From NCBI RefSeq assembly GCF_022012415.1, contig NZ_JAKLTR010000014.1, forward strand, positions 124,001 through 188,000: 64,000 nucleotides of DNA, read 5' to 3'. Position numbers and translations under genes: made by a program. The notes beneath the pieces were generated by a model, which was not told the DNA's origin, ran no database searches, and saw nothing but the letters and a program-made list of their open reading frames with translations. Within the stretch, counting starts at the first letter, position 1, and every line of letters begins with the position of its first letter. Origin of the DNA: Terrimonas ginsenosidimutans. GTDB lineage: Bacteria > Bacteroidota > Bacteroidia > Chitinophagales > Chitinophagaceae. Shown piece by piece: positions 8,064-16,955 of this stretch.

Positions 8064-8879
8064 TCAATATGAAGTACTTAGACACAACCAGTTGTGTTTT
8101 TCCTTGCGGGAAACGACGTTCAGACCGTATTTTCCGGCGGCAGCCCTGATATCCTCCTCATCCTGGATCAGCAACCCGCTCAGTAACAATATGCCCCCCG
8201 GCTCCAGCTGGTCTTTCAGCACAGCCATATTATCAAGGATCACATTTTTATTGATATTCGCGAGGATGATATCGAACTTCCCCTGATCTGCCGCGCTGTC
8301 CGCTTTAGCGAGTCGGATCGCGTCGGTTCCGTTGTTCTCCTTATTCTCCCGCGCATTTTCAATGCTCCAGTCGTCATTATCGATGGCAACAATCTCCGTT
8401 GCTCCCAGTTTGGCCGCCAGAATAGCCAGTACGCCCGTACCTGTTCCAAAATCAAAGACCTTCTTTCCATTGAAGCCGATCTCACGCATCTGCTGCATCA
8501 TCATGAAAGTAGTGGCATGATGCCCCGTACCAAAGCTCATCTTCGGTGTGATCACGATCTCATACTCCACACCAGGGATCGGCTCATGGAATGACGCACG
8601 CACTGCTACAAAATCATCCACCACCACCGGATCGAAATTCGATTCCCATACCGCATTCCAGTTCGTTTCCTCGATCACTGACATGCCGAAGGTCATATCA
8701 TTTGCCTCCGCAATGACGTTCAGCTCCTCCAGATCACATTCTTCTTCTTTGATGAAAGCTTTCAATGTTTCATCCTCTTCTTCGAATCCTTCAAAATTTG
8801 CGGCACTTAATGCAGCCATAAGAAGCTCTGCCTTCTCCGTATCTATCGGTCTAAATGTTATCTGGAGATATTTACTCAT
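8064..8879 (-). CDS. prmA: Ribosomal protein L11 methyltransferase PrmA
   Basis: This 271-aa enzyme trimethylates ribosomal protein L11 using S-adenosylmethionine. The N-terminal substrate-recognition domain is followed by the NWNAVWESNFDPV linker, the MSFGTGHHATT loop, SAM-binding motif I VFDFGTGTGVLAI and the LANINKNVI motif that corresponds to the catalytic LANI of the family. Length is near the usual 290, with a slightly short N-terminal domain as is common in Bacteroidota. It is followed by plsY 87 bp downstream and preceded by pnp with island B3 in between. Confidence 0.95.
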   Translation of the reverse strand: MSKYLQITFRPIDTEKAELLMAALSAANFEGFEEEDETLKAFIKEEECDLEELNVIAEANDMTFGMSVIEETNWNAVWESNFDPVVVDDFVAVRASFHEPIPGVEYEIVITPKMSFGTGHHATTFMMMQQMREIGFNGKKVFDFGTGTGVLAILAAKLGATEIVAIDNDDWSIENARENKENNGTDAIRLAKADSAADQGKFDIILANINKNVILDNMAVLKDQLEPGGILLLSGLLIQDEEDIRAAAGKYGLNVVSRKEKHNWLCLSTSY

Positions 8880-8911
8880 AAACGGGAATTGTTTCTTTTG
8901 TTAATTAACTT

Positions 8912-9008
8912 AAATTAAAAAGTCAAAAGTAAAAAGTAAAAAACGTCAGCAGTTTGTACCTGCTTTCGCGTTTTTTAATTTTTACTTTTGACTTTTAAAT
9001 TTTTACTT
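8912..9008. repeat. Inverted A-rich heptamer island B3
   Basis: The A-rich heptamer arm (about 8930-8944) faces a T-rich arm (about 8970-9008) across a small core in which AGCAG pairs with CTGCT. The right arm ends beside the pnp stop codon at 9016, so the hairpin could end pnp transcription. Confidence 0.75.
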
Positions 9009-9015
9009 ATCGCTC

Positions 9016-11193
9016 TTACTCTCCCTGAGGAGGTGTTCTTTGCTGATCTTCTCTTGGCTTGAACTCAGGTTTTGGGATCAGTGCTTTACGGGAAAGCTTG
9101 AACTTACCTGACTTCGGATCTGTACCGATCAGTTTTACTTTGAAAGTGTCTCCTTCTCTTACCACACCTTCCAGTGTTTCGAGACGCTTCCAGCTGATCT
9201 CACTGATGTGAACCAATCCTTGTTTACCTGGCAGGAACTCTACAAAGGCTCCGAAAGGAACAACTGATTTCACCACTGAATCGTACACCTCTCCTACTTC
9301 AGGAACGGCAACGATACCTTTGATCCATGCCTGGGCTTTGTCAACACCTTCTTTCGCTACGCCGAAGATGCTTACTTCACCCATATTGTTCACTTCCTCG
9401 ATATTGATCGTAGTACCTGTCTCACGCTGCATTTCCTGGATCACTTTACCACCTGGTCCGATCACCGCACCAATGAACTCACGCTCAATGTACAGTTTCA
9501 CCATACGCGGAGAATGCGGTTTCACCTCGGCACGGGCCGCAGGAATGCACTCATACATTGCGTCCAGGATGTGAAGACGGCCACGTTTTGCCTGTTGAAG
9601 GGCTTGTGCCATTACTTCCATTTTCAGACCATCCACTTTAATGTCCATCTGCACACCGCAAATACCATTACGGGTACCGGTTACTTTAAAGTCCATATCA
9701 CCCAGGTGATCTTCATCACCAAGGATATCAGTAAGGATCGCATATTTATCACCTTTGGTGATCAATCCCATGGCCACACCGGAAACGTGGTGAGGAATAG
9801 GTACACCAGCGTCCATCAGTGCAAGAGAACCCGCACAAACAGTTGCCATAGATGATGAACCGTTTGATTCAAGGATATCACTCACTACACGTACAGTGTA
9901 AGCGAAATCACCTGTCGGCATCATCTGTTTCAGTGAACGCATCGCAAGGGCGCCATGACCAACTTCACGACGGCTCTGACCGCGCATCATTTTCACCTCA
10001 CCTGTTGAGAACGGAGGGAAGTTATAATGCAGGAAGAATTTAGAATCATAAGATTTAGCAGCGCTTTCCACCAGCAGCTCATCCAGGGCAGTACCCAGGG
10101 TAACTGTAGTGAGTGATTGGGTTTCACCTCTGGTGAACAAAGACGCTCCGTGCGGAGAAGGCAGTACATCTACTTCCATATCCAGTGCACGAACATCTTC
10201 CAGGCCACGGCCATCGAGACGTACTTTCTCATCAAGGATCATATCACGTACCACATAGTACTGGAGATCGCTGTAGTAAGTAGACGCGAGCTTCTTTGTC
10301 TGATCAGGCAATGATTCGCCTTCTGGTAATTCACTTTTCAGGAATTCGATCAGCTCTTCTTTGATCGCCGCGAATTTATCGCTGCGCTCATGTTTAGGCA
10401 AAGCGCCTTTTGCAACTTCGTAAACCTTTTGTTTTGCAAAAGCGGTTACTTTTTGCTCCAGGGCTTCATCGGTAACAGGTTTTGTGTAGTCACGTTTGCC
10501 AGCCACACCTTTCAGATCACGGAGCTCCTGTTGTGCTTTGATCTGGATGCGGATCGCTTCATGCGCCACTTCGAGCACCTTCACGAGGTCCTCTTCGCTG
10601 CATTCGTTTGCTTCACCTTCCACCATCATGAGGTTCTTCTCAGTGGCAGCTACGATGAATTCGAGATCAGACTCTTCGAGTTCATTGCGGGATGGGTTGA
10701 TGATGTATTCACCATTCACACGTGCTACACGTACTTCGGAAATAACTTCTTTGATCGGAATATCAGACACTGCAAGTGCGGCTGATGCAGCGAGACAGGC
10801 CATTGCATCAGGCAGTACGTCCACATCACTGGAGATCAGTGATACGAGTACCTGTACTTCACAGAAATAATCATCGGGGAATAATGGGCGCAGTGCGCGA
10901 TCGATCAGTCGGCTGGTGAGGATCTCATAATCGTTCAGACGTGCTTCTCGTTTGAAGAATGAACCGGGGATGCGGCCGGCAGAAGCGAACTTCTCCTGGT
11001 AATCCACGGTGAGCGGGAAAAAGCTTTGTCCTTCTTTTGCCTCTTTATTGGCAACCACTGTGGCGAGGATCATACAGTTACCCATGGAAACAGTAACGGC
11101 ACCGTCAGCCTGGCGTGCAAGACGGCCAGTCTCGATCGTTACCATACGGCCACCACCTATATCGAAAGTTTTGCGTATTGGTTGTTGTAACAT
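9016..11193 (-). CDS. pnp: Polyribonucleotide nucleotidyltransferase (PNPase)
   Basis: The 725-aa enzyme degrades RNA 3' to 5' by phosphorolysis. Two RNase PH domains flank an all-helical linker: the first begins at the N-terminus (TIETGRLARQADGAV, then FFPLTVDYQEKFASAGRIPG), the second contains GRGLEDVR, FTRGETQSL and the MRGQSRREVGHG segment. A KH domain follows (EFIGAVIGPGGKVIQEM, about residue 565 on) and then an S1 domain (VKSVVPFGAFVEFLPGKQGLVHISE, about 630-700). All domains are complete. It follows rpsO on the same strand, as in many bacteria; the 191-bp spacer carries a hairpin that may be processed or act as an attenuator. Confidence 0.98.
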   Translation of the reverse strand: MLQQPIRKTFDIGGGRMVTIETGRLARQADGAVTVSMGNCMILATVVANKEAKEGQSFFPLTVDYQEKFASAGRIPGSFFKREARLNDYEILTSRLIDRALRPLFPDDYFCEVQVLVSLISSDVDVLPDAMACLAASAALAVSDIPIKEVISEVRVARVNGEYIINPSRNELEESDLEFIVAATEKNLMMVEGEANECSEEDLVKVLEVAHEAIRIQIKAQQELRDLKGVAGKRDYTKPVTDEALEQKVTAFAKQKVYEVAKGALPKHERSDKFAAIKEELIEFLKSELPEGESLPDQTKKLASTYYSDLQYYVVRDMILDEKVRLDGRGLEDVRALDMEVDVLPSPHGASLFTRGETQSLTTVTLGTALDELLVESAAKSYDSKFFLHYNFPPFSTGEVKMMRGQSRREVGHGALAMRSLKQMMPTGDFAYTVRVVSDILESNGSSSMATVCAGSLALMDAGVPIPHHVSGVAMGLITKGDKYAILTDILGDEDHLGDMDFKVTGTRNGICGVQMDIKVDGLKMEVMAQALQQAKRGRLHILDAMYECIPAARAEVKPHSPRMVKLYIEREFIGAVIGPGGKVIQEMQRETGTTINIEEVNNMGEVSIFGVAKEGVDKAQAWIKGIVAVPEVGEVYDSVVKSVVPFGAFVEFLPGKQGLVHISEISWKRLETLEGVVREGDTFKVKLIGTDPKSGKFKLSRKALIPKPEFKPREDQQRTPPQGE

Positions 11194-11260
11194 AAAATTT
11201 GGAAAAATTGGTAATGAAAATTGAAACAGACAGCGCGAAAAACGGCATTCCTAAAAACAG

Positions 11261-11293
11261 TTATTCCCAACATCTGTAAGAAGTTGGGAATAA
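11261..11293 (-). terminator. rpsO-pnp intergenic hairpin (terminator or processing site)
   Basis: An 11-bp perfect stem (11261-11271 with 11283-11293, 11-nt loop) lies 91 bp after rpsO and 67 bp before the pnp start. On the minus strand it is followed by CTGTTTTT, so it resembles a Rho-independent terminator, but readthrough into pnp is also possible. In E. coli a hairpin between the same two genes is the RNase III site through which PNPase controls its own mRNA. Confidence 0.6.
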
Positions 11294-11384
11294 TCGTTAT
11301 ATAGAGAGTCCTGTCCTTGAATTTGATCAAAACTCCCAGGTTAAAGACTTACCCAACTCCACTTGCGGGAGTAACAGTAAGGTC

Positions 11385-11654
11385 TTATTTTCTGATTCCG
11401 AGTTTCTCGATCAATTGGCGGTAACCTGTCAGGTTATGCTTTTGCAGGTAGTTCAGCAAACGTTTACGTTTACCAACCAGTTGCATCAGACCGCGATGAG
11501 TAGAGAAGTCTTTTTTGTTCTGCTGAAGATGTCCGCTGATCTGGCTGATACGCTCAGTCAGTTGCGCGATTTGACCTTCGATAGATCCTGTATTAGCGGC
11601 TGATCCACCAAACTGTGTAAAAATAGCTGCTGTTTTTTCTTTTGTTAGAGGCAT
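11385..11654 (-). CDS. rpsO: 30S ribosomal protein S15
   Basis: This 89-aa protein binds 16S rRNA in the central domain of the small subunit. The sequence has the expected helical layout with the family signature GSAANTGSIEGQIAQLTERI, then HLQQNKKDFSTHRGLMQLVGKRKRLLNYL, the most conserved part of S15 proteins. Length matches the family exactly. It is transcribed from a well-formed Bacteroidota promoter (11710-11741), leaving a 50-60 nt leader, and is followed by pnp. Confidence 0.98.
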   Translation of the reverse strand: MPLTKEKTAAIFTQFGGSAANTGSIEGQIAQLTERISQISGHLQQNKKDFSTHRGLMQLVGKRKRLLNYLQKHNLTGYRQLIEKLGIRK

Positions 11655-11709
11655 CTTTGATTTTTTTAAGGAGTCACCCTAGTTGTATCCTATTATAATT
11701 TTGTGGCGG

Positions 11710-11741
11710 CAAAAGTACGGCAATATGGGGAAATGTCCAAA
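11710..11741 (-). promoter_or_regulatory. rpsO promoter (TTTG-N20-TACTTTTG)
   Basis: On the minus strand TTTG (11738-11741) is followed after 20 nt by TACTTTTG (11710-11717). This is the full Bacteroidota -33/-7 arrangement and is the clearest promoter in the window. Confidence 0.75.
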
Positions 11742-11769
11742 TTATTTGGAGTGGCTTTCAGTTTGTTTG

Positions 11770-11923
11770 ATGGCCGATGACCAAGGGCCGTTGGCCGGCT
11801 ACAGCTTAAATTTCGAACTCTTTTTATAATGGACGAAATTATAAGTATTTAATTTTCAGAAAGTAAGGGTGTCAGATCCTGGCTATCGCCCCCGGCCAAC
11901 GGCCATATGCCATCAGCCCATCG
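11770..11923. repeat. Inverted heptamer island A3 (CCGWTGN family)
   Basis: Left arm 11770-11799 (GGCCGATGACC and GGCCGTTGGCC units) faces right arm 11891-11923 (GGCCAACGGCC). Here the variable seventh base is mostly G or C, giving GGCC steps. It lies between the divergent genes rpsO and miaE and, with the rpsO promoter, accounts for the 320-bp gap 11655-11974. Confidence 0.7.
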
Positions 11924-11974
11924 TTTTTTTGGTTCGTCGAATGGTAGTAAAGATCCGCTGCTTAATTTCGCCTC

Positions 11975-12583
11975 ATGGACCTATCTCAAGACACCAAAAA
12001 CATCCTCGGGCTTCAACTTCCCACAGATCCGAGATGGATCAACCTCGCAGAAAGATCACTGGAAGATATATTGACAGACCATGCTTTTTGCGAGCAGAAA
12101 GCGGCAACAACCTGTATCACACTCATCACGCGGTATAGCGACAAAGAAAAACTGGTGAAAGAGCTGGCGCCGATCGTCACCGAAGAATGGGGCCACTTCA
12201 GGCTGGTGCTGGCAGAACTGCATAAGCGGAAGCTGAAGCTGGGAAAACAACGGAAAGACCTGTATGTGAATAAGCTGCTGGAATTTCAGCGGAAAGGTGG
12301 TAACTGGGAAGACAGGTTCCTTGACCAGCTCTTAACAATGGCCCTGATCGAAGCACGCAGCTGTGAGCGATTTAAACGCCTCAGCGAAGGACTGGAAGAC
12401 GAATACCTGCGGAACTTCTACAGGCGCTTTATGGAAAGCGAAGCGGGTCACTACACCCTGTTCATTGACCTCGCGGAAACCTATATGGATAAAGAAATCG
12501 TGCGGAAAAGATGGAAAGAATGGCTCGATTTCGAAGCAGACGTGATGGAGACGATGGAAGTGCGGGGAGACAGGATACATTAA
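11975..12583 (+). CDS. miaE: tRNA-(ms2io6A37) hydroxylase MiaE
   Basis: The 202-aa enzyme is a diiron monooxygenase that hydroxylates the isopentenyl side chain of modified A37 in tRNA. The ferritin-like four-helix ligand pattern is present: DHAFCEQKAA (from residue 35), EEWGHF (about 70-75), IEARSCERF (about 119-127) and SEAGHYTLF (about 151-159), giving paired E and ExxH motifs. Length fits MiaE. It is a single-gene unit convergent with galK. A weak -7-like TAATTTCG lies just upstream of the ATG. Confidence 0.95.
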   Translation: MDLSQDTKNILGLQLPTDPRWINLAERSLEDILTDHAFCEQKAATTCITLITRYSDKEKLVKELAPIVTEEWGHFRLVLAELHKRKLKLGKQRKDLYVNKLLEFQRKGGNWEDRFLDQLLTMALIEARSCERFKRLSEGLEDEYLRNFYRRFMESEAGHYTLFIDLAETYMDKEIVRKRWKEWLDFEADVMETMEVRGDRIH

Positions 12584-12589
12584 GTAAGA

Positions 12590-12696
12590 AGTCAAAATTA
12601 AAAAGTAAAAAGTAAAAATATCAGGTATCGGGATCGAGGGTTGTTTCGATACTCATGCCTGATATTTTTACTTTTTAATTTTGACTTTTTAATTTT
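12590..12696. repeat. Inverted A-rich heptamer island B4
   Basis: A long hairpin fills the 115-bp gap between the convergent genes miaE and galK. The left arm is heptamers (GTCAAAA, TTAAAAA, GTAAAAA, GTAAAAA) ending in TATCAGG; the right arm is the T-rich complement with the units in a slightly different order (one GTAAAAA unit on the left is matched by a GTCAAAA unit further out on the right). The inner core pairs TATCAGG with CCTGATA. T-rich flanks on both strands suit a bidirectional terminator. Confidence 0.85.
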
Positions 12697-12698
12697 CC

Positions 12699-13853
12699 TT
12701 AGATCGCTCTCGCCCCATCTCCTATTTCCGAAGCGAATACTCCGGGCTCGTATCCGATTCTTTCTTTGTAGTAAGGTTTGATCTTTTCAGCATAATCATT
12801 GAAGTACTCTTTCTTCACGAGCGCAATCGCGCAACCACCGAAGCCGGCTCCCGTCATCCGCGCACCAATGCAATGCGGATAGCTTTTGCTGAATTCAACA
12901 ATGGTGTCCAGCTCAATACCGGATACTTCATACAGCTCTTTTAAGGAGGCATGGGACGCGTACATCAGCTGACCAAATTCTTCAAGACGGCCATTCAGCA
13001 ATGCATCTTTTGACAAGCTTACACGCTCGTTTTCCGTCACCACGTGCAATGCACGTTTTTCAAGAACGGCATCGTTCAGTACATGCTTCGCTTTATGAAA
13101 TTCTTCAGAAGAAATATCACAAAGATTTTCCGCTTTGACAACCTGCTTCAACAGCTTCAATGCCCTGCCGCATTCTGCAAAGCGTTCATTATATTTTGAA
13201 TCAGTCAGCTTTCTTTCTTTATTGCTGTTGATCAGTACAAGTATATTATCACCTATCTCGAAATTGAGATACTCATACTCCAGCGTATCACAGTTCAGCA
13301 GGATGGCTTTATCCTTTCTTCCCATGGCAACGGCAAACTGATCCATAATACCGCAGTTCATGCCGATGAATTCATTCTCCACCTTCTTTCCCAATACAGC
13401 CATTTCTTCTCCAGGAATATTCAAACCAAAGATCTGGCTGATCGCCGTTCCGGTACATACCTCGATCGATGCAGAAGAGGATACCCCCGCGCCGATAGGC
13501 AGATCACCATAGAACAACATATTCAGACCAGATAACTCATAGCCGCGTTGCAACATTTCATCGATCACACCAAGCGGATAATTGAACCACTCCTTCCCTG
13601 TTTTTGTATAGGAAGACTGCAACTGCAGGTCCGCTGTTTCTGGAAAATTGATACACTGCAAACGGATCTTCTTCTCCGTGTTTCTGGAAACAACCAGGTA
13701 TGTACCCAATGTGATCGCACAGGGCATCACTTTACCTCCGTTATAATCAATATGTTCACCAATTAAATTTACCCGGCCCGGTGTAAAAAAAATGTGTTCA
13801 GGCTCTTGCTGATAGCGGGTTTTGAATTCCTGGAGTAACGCGTCTTTTGTCAT
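12699..13853 (-). CDS. galK: Galactokinase
   Basis: This 384-aa GHMP-family kinase phosphorylates galactose at C1 in the Leloir pathway. The galactokinase signature is RVNLIGEHIDYNGG near the N-terminus; the ATP-binding loop is GAGVSSSASIEV; the C-terminal GHMP motif is IGARMTGAGFGGCAIALV. The catalytic Asp is expected in CGIMDQFA, which is present. The ATG ending at 13853 is preferred to a TTG three codons upstream. No other gal gene is adjacent, and the gene stands alone between islands B4 and D1. Confidence 0.96.
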   Translation of the reverse strand: MTKDALLQEFKTRYQQEPEHIFFTPGRVNLIGEHIDYNGGKVMPCAITLGTYLVVSRNTEKKIRLQCINFPETADLQLQSSYTKTGKEWFNYPLGVIDEMLQRGYELSGLNMLFYGDLPIGAGVSSSASIEVCTGTAISQIFGLNIPGEEMAVLGKKVENEFIGMNCGIMDQFAVAMGRKDKAILLNCDTLEYEYLNFEIGDNILVLINSNKERKLTDSKYNERFAECGRALKLLKQVVKAENLCDISSEEFHKAKHVLNDAVLEKRALHVVTENERVSLSKDALLNGRLEEFGQLMYASHASLKELYEVSGIELDTIVEFSKSYPHCIGARMTGAGFGGCAIALVKKEYFNDYAEKIKPYYKERIGYEPGVFASEIGDGARAI

Positions 13854-13994
13854 GACAGGCAAGCTGATTAAAGGGTTTTAATGTTTAAGGAACACGTAAA
13901 TGTAGGTAATTTTATTTTAAGTGTCATTTCTACACTAATTTATCTAAACGAGCTGGAGATGACGGTCTGGAGGTGGGGCCCGGGTAAAGTTGAG

Positions 13995-14112
13995 TGGCGT
14001 GGGGGCTACGCAAAGGGCGCAGAGGGACCGCAAAGGCCGCGAAGGCTGGCCGCTAAGTTCTTCTTTGCGCTCTTAGCGGTCCCTTTGCGCCCTTTGCGAT
14101 ACTCCTACGCCA
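13995..14112. repeat. Inverted 9-mer island D1 (CGCAAAGGN family)
   Basis: Left arm: GGCGTGG cap, then units such as CGCAAAGGG, CGCAGAGGG, CGCAAAGGC, CGCGAAGGC. Right arm: the complement, ending in CTACGCC. The core GCCGCTAAG pairs with CTTAGCGG across a short loop. It lies between galK and the GSCFA gene and ends 10 bp from the GSCFA stop codon. A sister element with the same cap lies at 47408-47520. Confidence 0.85.
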
Positions 14113-14121
14113 ACCGACCCA

Positions 14122-15117
14122 TTACAGCTTCCCGGAAAAGTAAGCCGCCTCCTCTCTAAAGTCAAGAAAAGGATACTTCTCCATCAACCCCTTCACTTTT
14201 TCATAGTGAGACGCAAGAAATTGCTGATGCGCGGGTATGGTAGGGTGAAAGGCTTTATGCCTGCGCGCGATACTAATCTTCTTTACCTCCTGCATCAGTT
14301 GCCTGGAGGGTGCATCTATACAGGTTTCAGCAAACTTCTCCAGCACAAAGCTGGTTGCCGCATAGTTTGGATGCACCATATCGATATCATAGAATCGATA
14401 ATCGCGAAGCACATCGATCACCAGTTCGTATGCGGGGAAATAATGCTGTCCTTCAAATTTGTTGACCATATGATGAACTGCTTCTATCAGCCTGGCCTTG
14501 CTCCTGTTATTCTCCACTACCCCATCACGGATATGACGTACCGGGCTTACGGTAAAAATAATATTGAGGTCAGGATTGAACCGGCGAAGCTTATAATAGA
14601 TCGTATCAAGAAGAGTGATCGTTTCGTCAATGGCAAGCATGTGCTTTCTGAACCACTGCCCCGGTGCACGATGACAATTGGCAACACCTTCACCGGTCTT
14701 GCCCTCTCCCGTTTCGGTAAGGCGGTAAGAAAAGGATGAGCCCAGCGTAACAATGATCCAGCTGGCGCTTTTCAGGAACTCATGCGCTTTCTGAGTGGCG
14801 TCATTCATCAGCGCGAGGCTCTTTGCCGCATCGGGATGAGAAAAGCGGGAATGATGCTCCCAGCTGTTCCATACATCATTCAGAAAGAAAAGATCCTCCT
14901 GCGTGTACTTTTTATTCTCGATATAGCGCAGCAGGCTTTTGCATACACTTGCCGGATCAAAGAGGATGCCATGGGGGTTCTGCATTACCGGGAATTTCAA
15001 CTCAGCAAGTGTGTTACCGATATGTTCCGTAAAACATGACCCGATCAGCAGGATCCTGTCATGATAACTGATCTGCTTCGGCAAAGGCTTGATATCAAGG
15101 TTCAACATAAACTCCAT
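14122..15117 (-). CDS. GSCFA-domain protein
   Basis: The 331-aa protein has the family-naming motif GSCFT at residues 26-30, then IIVTLGSSFSY and FTVSPVRHIRDGVVENNRSK, and near the C-terminus a D.VHPN motif (DIDMVHPNYAATSFV). This is the layout of the GSCFA family, which resembles SGNH/GDSL-type hydrolases: Ser in block I, and Asp-x-x-His at the end. The substrate is not established. No signal peptide is present, so it should be cytoplasmic. A second Met at residue 4 is an equally likely start. It is transcribed alone. Confidence 0.9.
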   Translation of the reverse strand: MEFMLNLDIKPLPKQISYHDRILLIGSCFTEHIGNTLAELKFPVMQNPHGILFDPASVCKSLLRYIENKKYTQEDLFFLNDVWNSWEHHSRFSHPDAAKSLALMNDATQKAHEFLKSASWIIVTLGSSFSYRLTETGEGKTGEGVANCHRAPGQWFRKHMLAIDETITLLDTIYYKLRRFNPDLNIIFTVSPVRHIRDGVVENNRSKARLIEAVHHMVNKFEGQHYFPAYELVIDVLRDYRFYDIDMVHPNYAATSFVLEKFAETCIDAPSRQLMQEVKKISIARRHKAFHPTIPAHQQFLASHYEKVKGLMEKYPFLDFREEAAYFSGKL

Positions 15118-15120
15118 AGT

Positions 15121-15169
15121 ACACGAATGAACACGAATGGCCGCGACTGGCCGCGAATGAACGCGAACA
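15121..15169. repeat. Single 10-mer arm (ACGCGAATGR family E)
   Basis: Five tandem decamers (ACACGAATGA, ACACGAATGG, CCGCGACTGG, CCGCGAATGA, ACGCGAACAG) lie immediately upstream of the GSCFA start codon. No facing arm was found. The units match those of the paired island at 34374-34516. Confidence 0.75.
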
Positions 15170-15219
15170 GGTCGCTTTAAATTTTATTGTCACCAACAGA
15201 AGGTACAGTATGTCTTCTG

Positions 15220-16068
15220 CTAAATAAAGATCTCAGCGGCGAGGGCAAGGCTTTTTTCCAGGGCTTCTTCATCCAGGTTGAGCGTAAACCCTTCGGTTTC
15301 GAAGTGGTCGATCATCCATTCTGTATTCATATTGCCCACCAGTTCATCGTTTGCCATCGGGCAACCTCCAATGCCTTTCAGTGCTCCATCAAAACGTTTA
15401 CAGCCTGCGGAAAGGGCTGCTTTGAGTTTTTCTTTCCAGTTGGCGGGTGTTGAATGAAGATGAACGCCCAGTTCAATCCCGGGAAAAGATTCAACCATAT
15501 AGGCGGTAATATCTTTTACCTGTTCAGGCGAAGCAAGTCCGACAGTATCTGCCAGGGAGATGATCTGCACATCTATCCCCACCAGTTTATTTACCCACTC
15601 GAACACGATCTCTTCTGAATAAGGGTCACCGTAGGGGTTTCCAAATCCCATGGAGATATAAACCACCAGTTCCTTTCCGGTCTTAATGCAGATGTTCTGG
15701 ATCTCTTCCACCCTTTCAAAGGAAGTGGCGATGGAAGAATTCGTATTACGATGCTGAAATGTTTCTGATATCGAGAAGGGAAATCCAAGAAAGGAGATCT
15801 GCTCATACACACTTGCTTCTTCAGCGCCACGGGGATTGGCAATGATCGCAAGTAATTTGCTGGCGGATCCATCAAGATCGAGCCCACCGATCACCTCTTT
15901 GGTATCCGCCATTTGAGGAATGGCTTTGGGAGAAACGAAGCTGCCGAAATCGATCGTGTCAAAGCCGACTTTTAGCAGCGAATTAATATACGCTATCTTT
16001 TGCGCGGTCGGGATCTGGCGCTTCCAGCCCTGCATGGCATCGCGGGGGCATTCGACGAGTTTGAGCAT
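15220..16068 (-). CDS. Hydroxymethylglutaryl-CoA lyase-like enzyme
   Basis: The 282-aa TIM-barrel protein belongs to the HMGL-like family, which cleaves HMG-CoA to acetoacetate and acetyl-CoA (leucine breakdown). The N-terminal VECPRDAMQGWK corresponds to the catalytic PRDGLQ block of HMG-CoA lyase, with the Arg-Asp pair kept. HLHST corresponds to the metal-binding HCHDT block (second His kept, Asp changed to Ser), and GIGGCPMANDELVGN contains the catalytic Cys of the GLGGCP signature. The Asp-to-Ser change and short length (family about 300) mean a related lyase is possible. No other leucine-catabolic gene is adjacent. Confidence 0.85.
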   Translation of the reverse strand: MLKLVECPRDAMQGWKRQIPTAQKIAYINSLLKVGFDTIDFGSFVSPKAIPQMADTKEVIGGLDLDGSASKLLAIIANPRGAEEASVYEQISFLGFPFSISETFQHRNTNSSIATSFERVEEIQNICIKTGKELVVYISMGFGNPYGDPYSEEIVFEWVNKLVGIDVQIISLADTVGLASPEQVKDITAYMVESFPGIELGVHLHSTPANWKEKLKAALSAGCKRFDGALKGIGGCPMANDELVGNMNTEWMIDHFETEGFTLNLDEEALEKSLALAAEIFI

Positions 16069-16069
16069 A

Positions 16070-16182
16070 AAAGTTTAAAAGTTTTACGGTTTAAAAGTTT
16101 AAAAGTTCTACGGTCTCACTGTTTAAAAGTTCGCGCGAAGCTTTTAAAACTTTTAAACTATTAAACCTTTAAACTTTTAAAC
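16070..16182. repeat. Inverted octamer island C1 (GTTTAANN family)
   Basis: The left side has several AAAGTTTA-type units interrupted twice by TACGGT; the right side (16141-16182) is AAACTATT, AAACCTTT, AAACTTTT units. The loop is GTTCGCGCGAA. It lies between the rlmB stop codon side and the start of the HMGL-like gene. Confidence 0.75.
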
Positions 16183-16189
16183 TACTTCC

Positions 16190-16951
16190 CTACCTCCTTT
16201 GCCGCATCACTTCATACAGGATCATTCCGGTAGCAACGGAAACGTTGAGGCTTTCGAAGTCAGTGGCCATCGGGATCTTTACTTTCTCATCACACACTTT
16301 CAGCAGGGTCGGATGGATCCCGTTCTCTTCACCGCCCATGATGATGGCAGCGGGTTCACGGAGGTCGCAATCTGCAATATTTATAGCGGCAGTCATTTCG
16401 CTGCCATAGACTTTGATGCCATTGAGGTGCAATTCGTCAACAGCTTTAACGAGGCTGTTGACCCGGCAGACAGGAAGCTTTTCTAAAGCCCCTGCGGAGG
16501 TCAGGATCGCATCTTCGTTCAGCGCGCCTACGCCTTTCTCAGGAATAATGATCGCCTGTACACCGCAGCAATAGGCCGTACGCGCAATCCCGCCGATATT
16601 CCGGATATCCGTAATGCCATCGAGGATGAGGAAAAGCGGGGTTTCCCCTTTTTCTACGACCAGTGAGATCATCTGTTGAAGATCCTGGTACTGCACTCTG
16701 GCGATCTGCGCGATACAGCCGCCATGTTCACCTGCATTGAAGGTATTCAGCTTTGCTGCCGGAACATAGTTGATCGGCACACCTGACTGGGAGGCGAATT
16801 TCTTAATATCGTTCACTTCATTGCCCTGAGATCTTGTATCAAGGTAGATCCTGTCCAGCGCCTGTCCGGTCCGGAGCGCATTGATCACTGCCTGGAAACC
16901 TATCACCAGGGAGCTTTTTTTGGGTCGTTGGGGAGAGCGGAAATTTTTCAC
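16190..16951 (-). CDS. rlmB: 23S rRNA (Gm2251) 2'-O-methyltransferase RlmB-like (TrmH/SpoU family)
   Basis: The 253-aa protein has the N-terminal SpoU substrate-binding domain (LVIGFQAVINAL near the start) and a C-terminal knotted SPOUT domain. All three motifs are visible: LDGITDIRNIGGIARTA, IIMGGEENGI and IPMATDFESLNVSVATG. Family enzymes methylate ribose 2'-OH groups with SAM; RlmB acts on G2251 of 23S rRNA. The frame is open to 17038, but the upstream part is low-complexity Asn/Pro and contains the -7 box TACCTTTG at 16956-16963, so the GTG ending at 16951 is chosen. That leaves only 4 nt between box and start. Confidence 0.9.
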   Translation of the reverse strand: MKNFRSPQRPKKSSLVIGFQAVINALRTGQALDRIYLDTRSQGNEVNDIKKFASQSGVPINYVPAAKLNTFNAGEHGGCIAQIARVQYQDLQQMISLVVEKGETPLFLILDGITDIRNIGGIARTAYCCGVQAIIIPEKGVGALNEDAILTSAGALEKLPVCRVNSLVKAVDELHLNGIKVYGSEMTAAINIADCDLREPAAIIMGGEENGIHPTLLKVCDEKVKIPMATDFESLNVSVATGMILYEVMRQRR

Positions 16952-16955
16952 GGGG

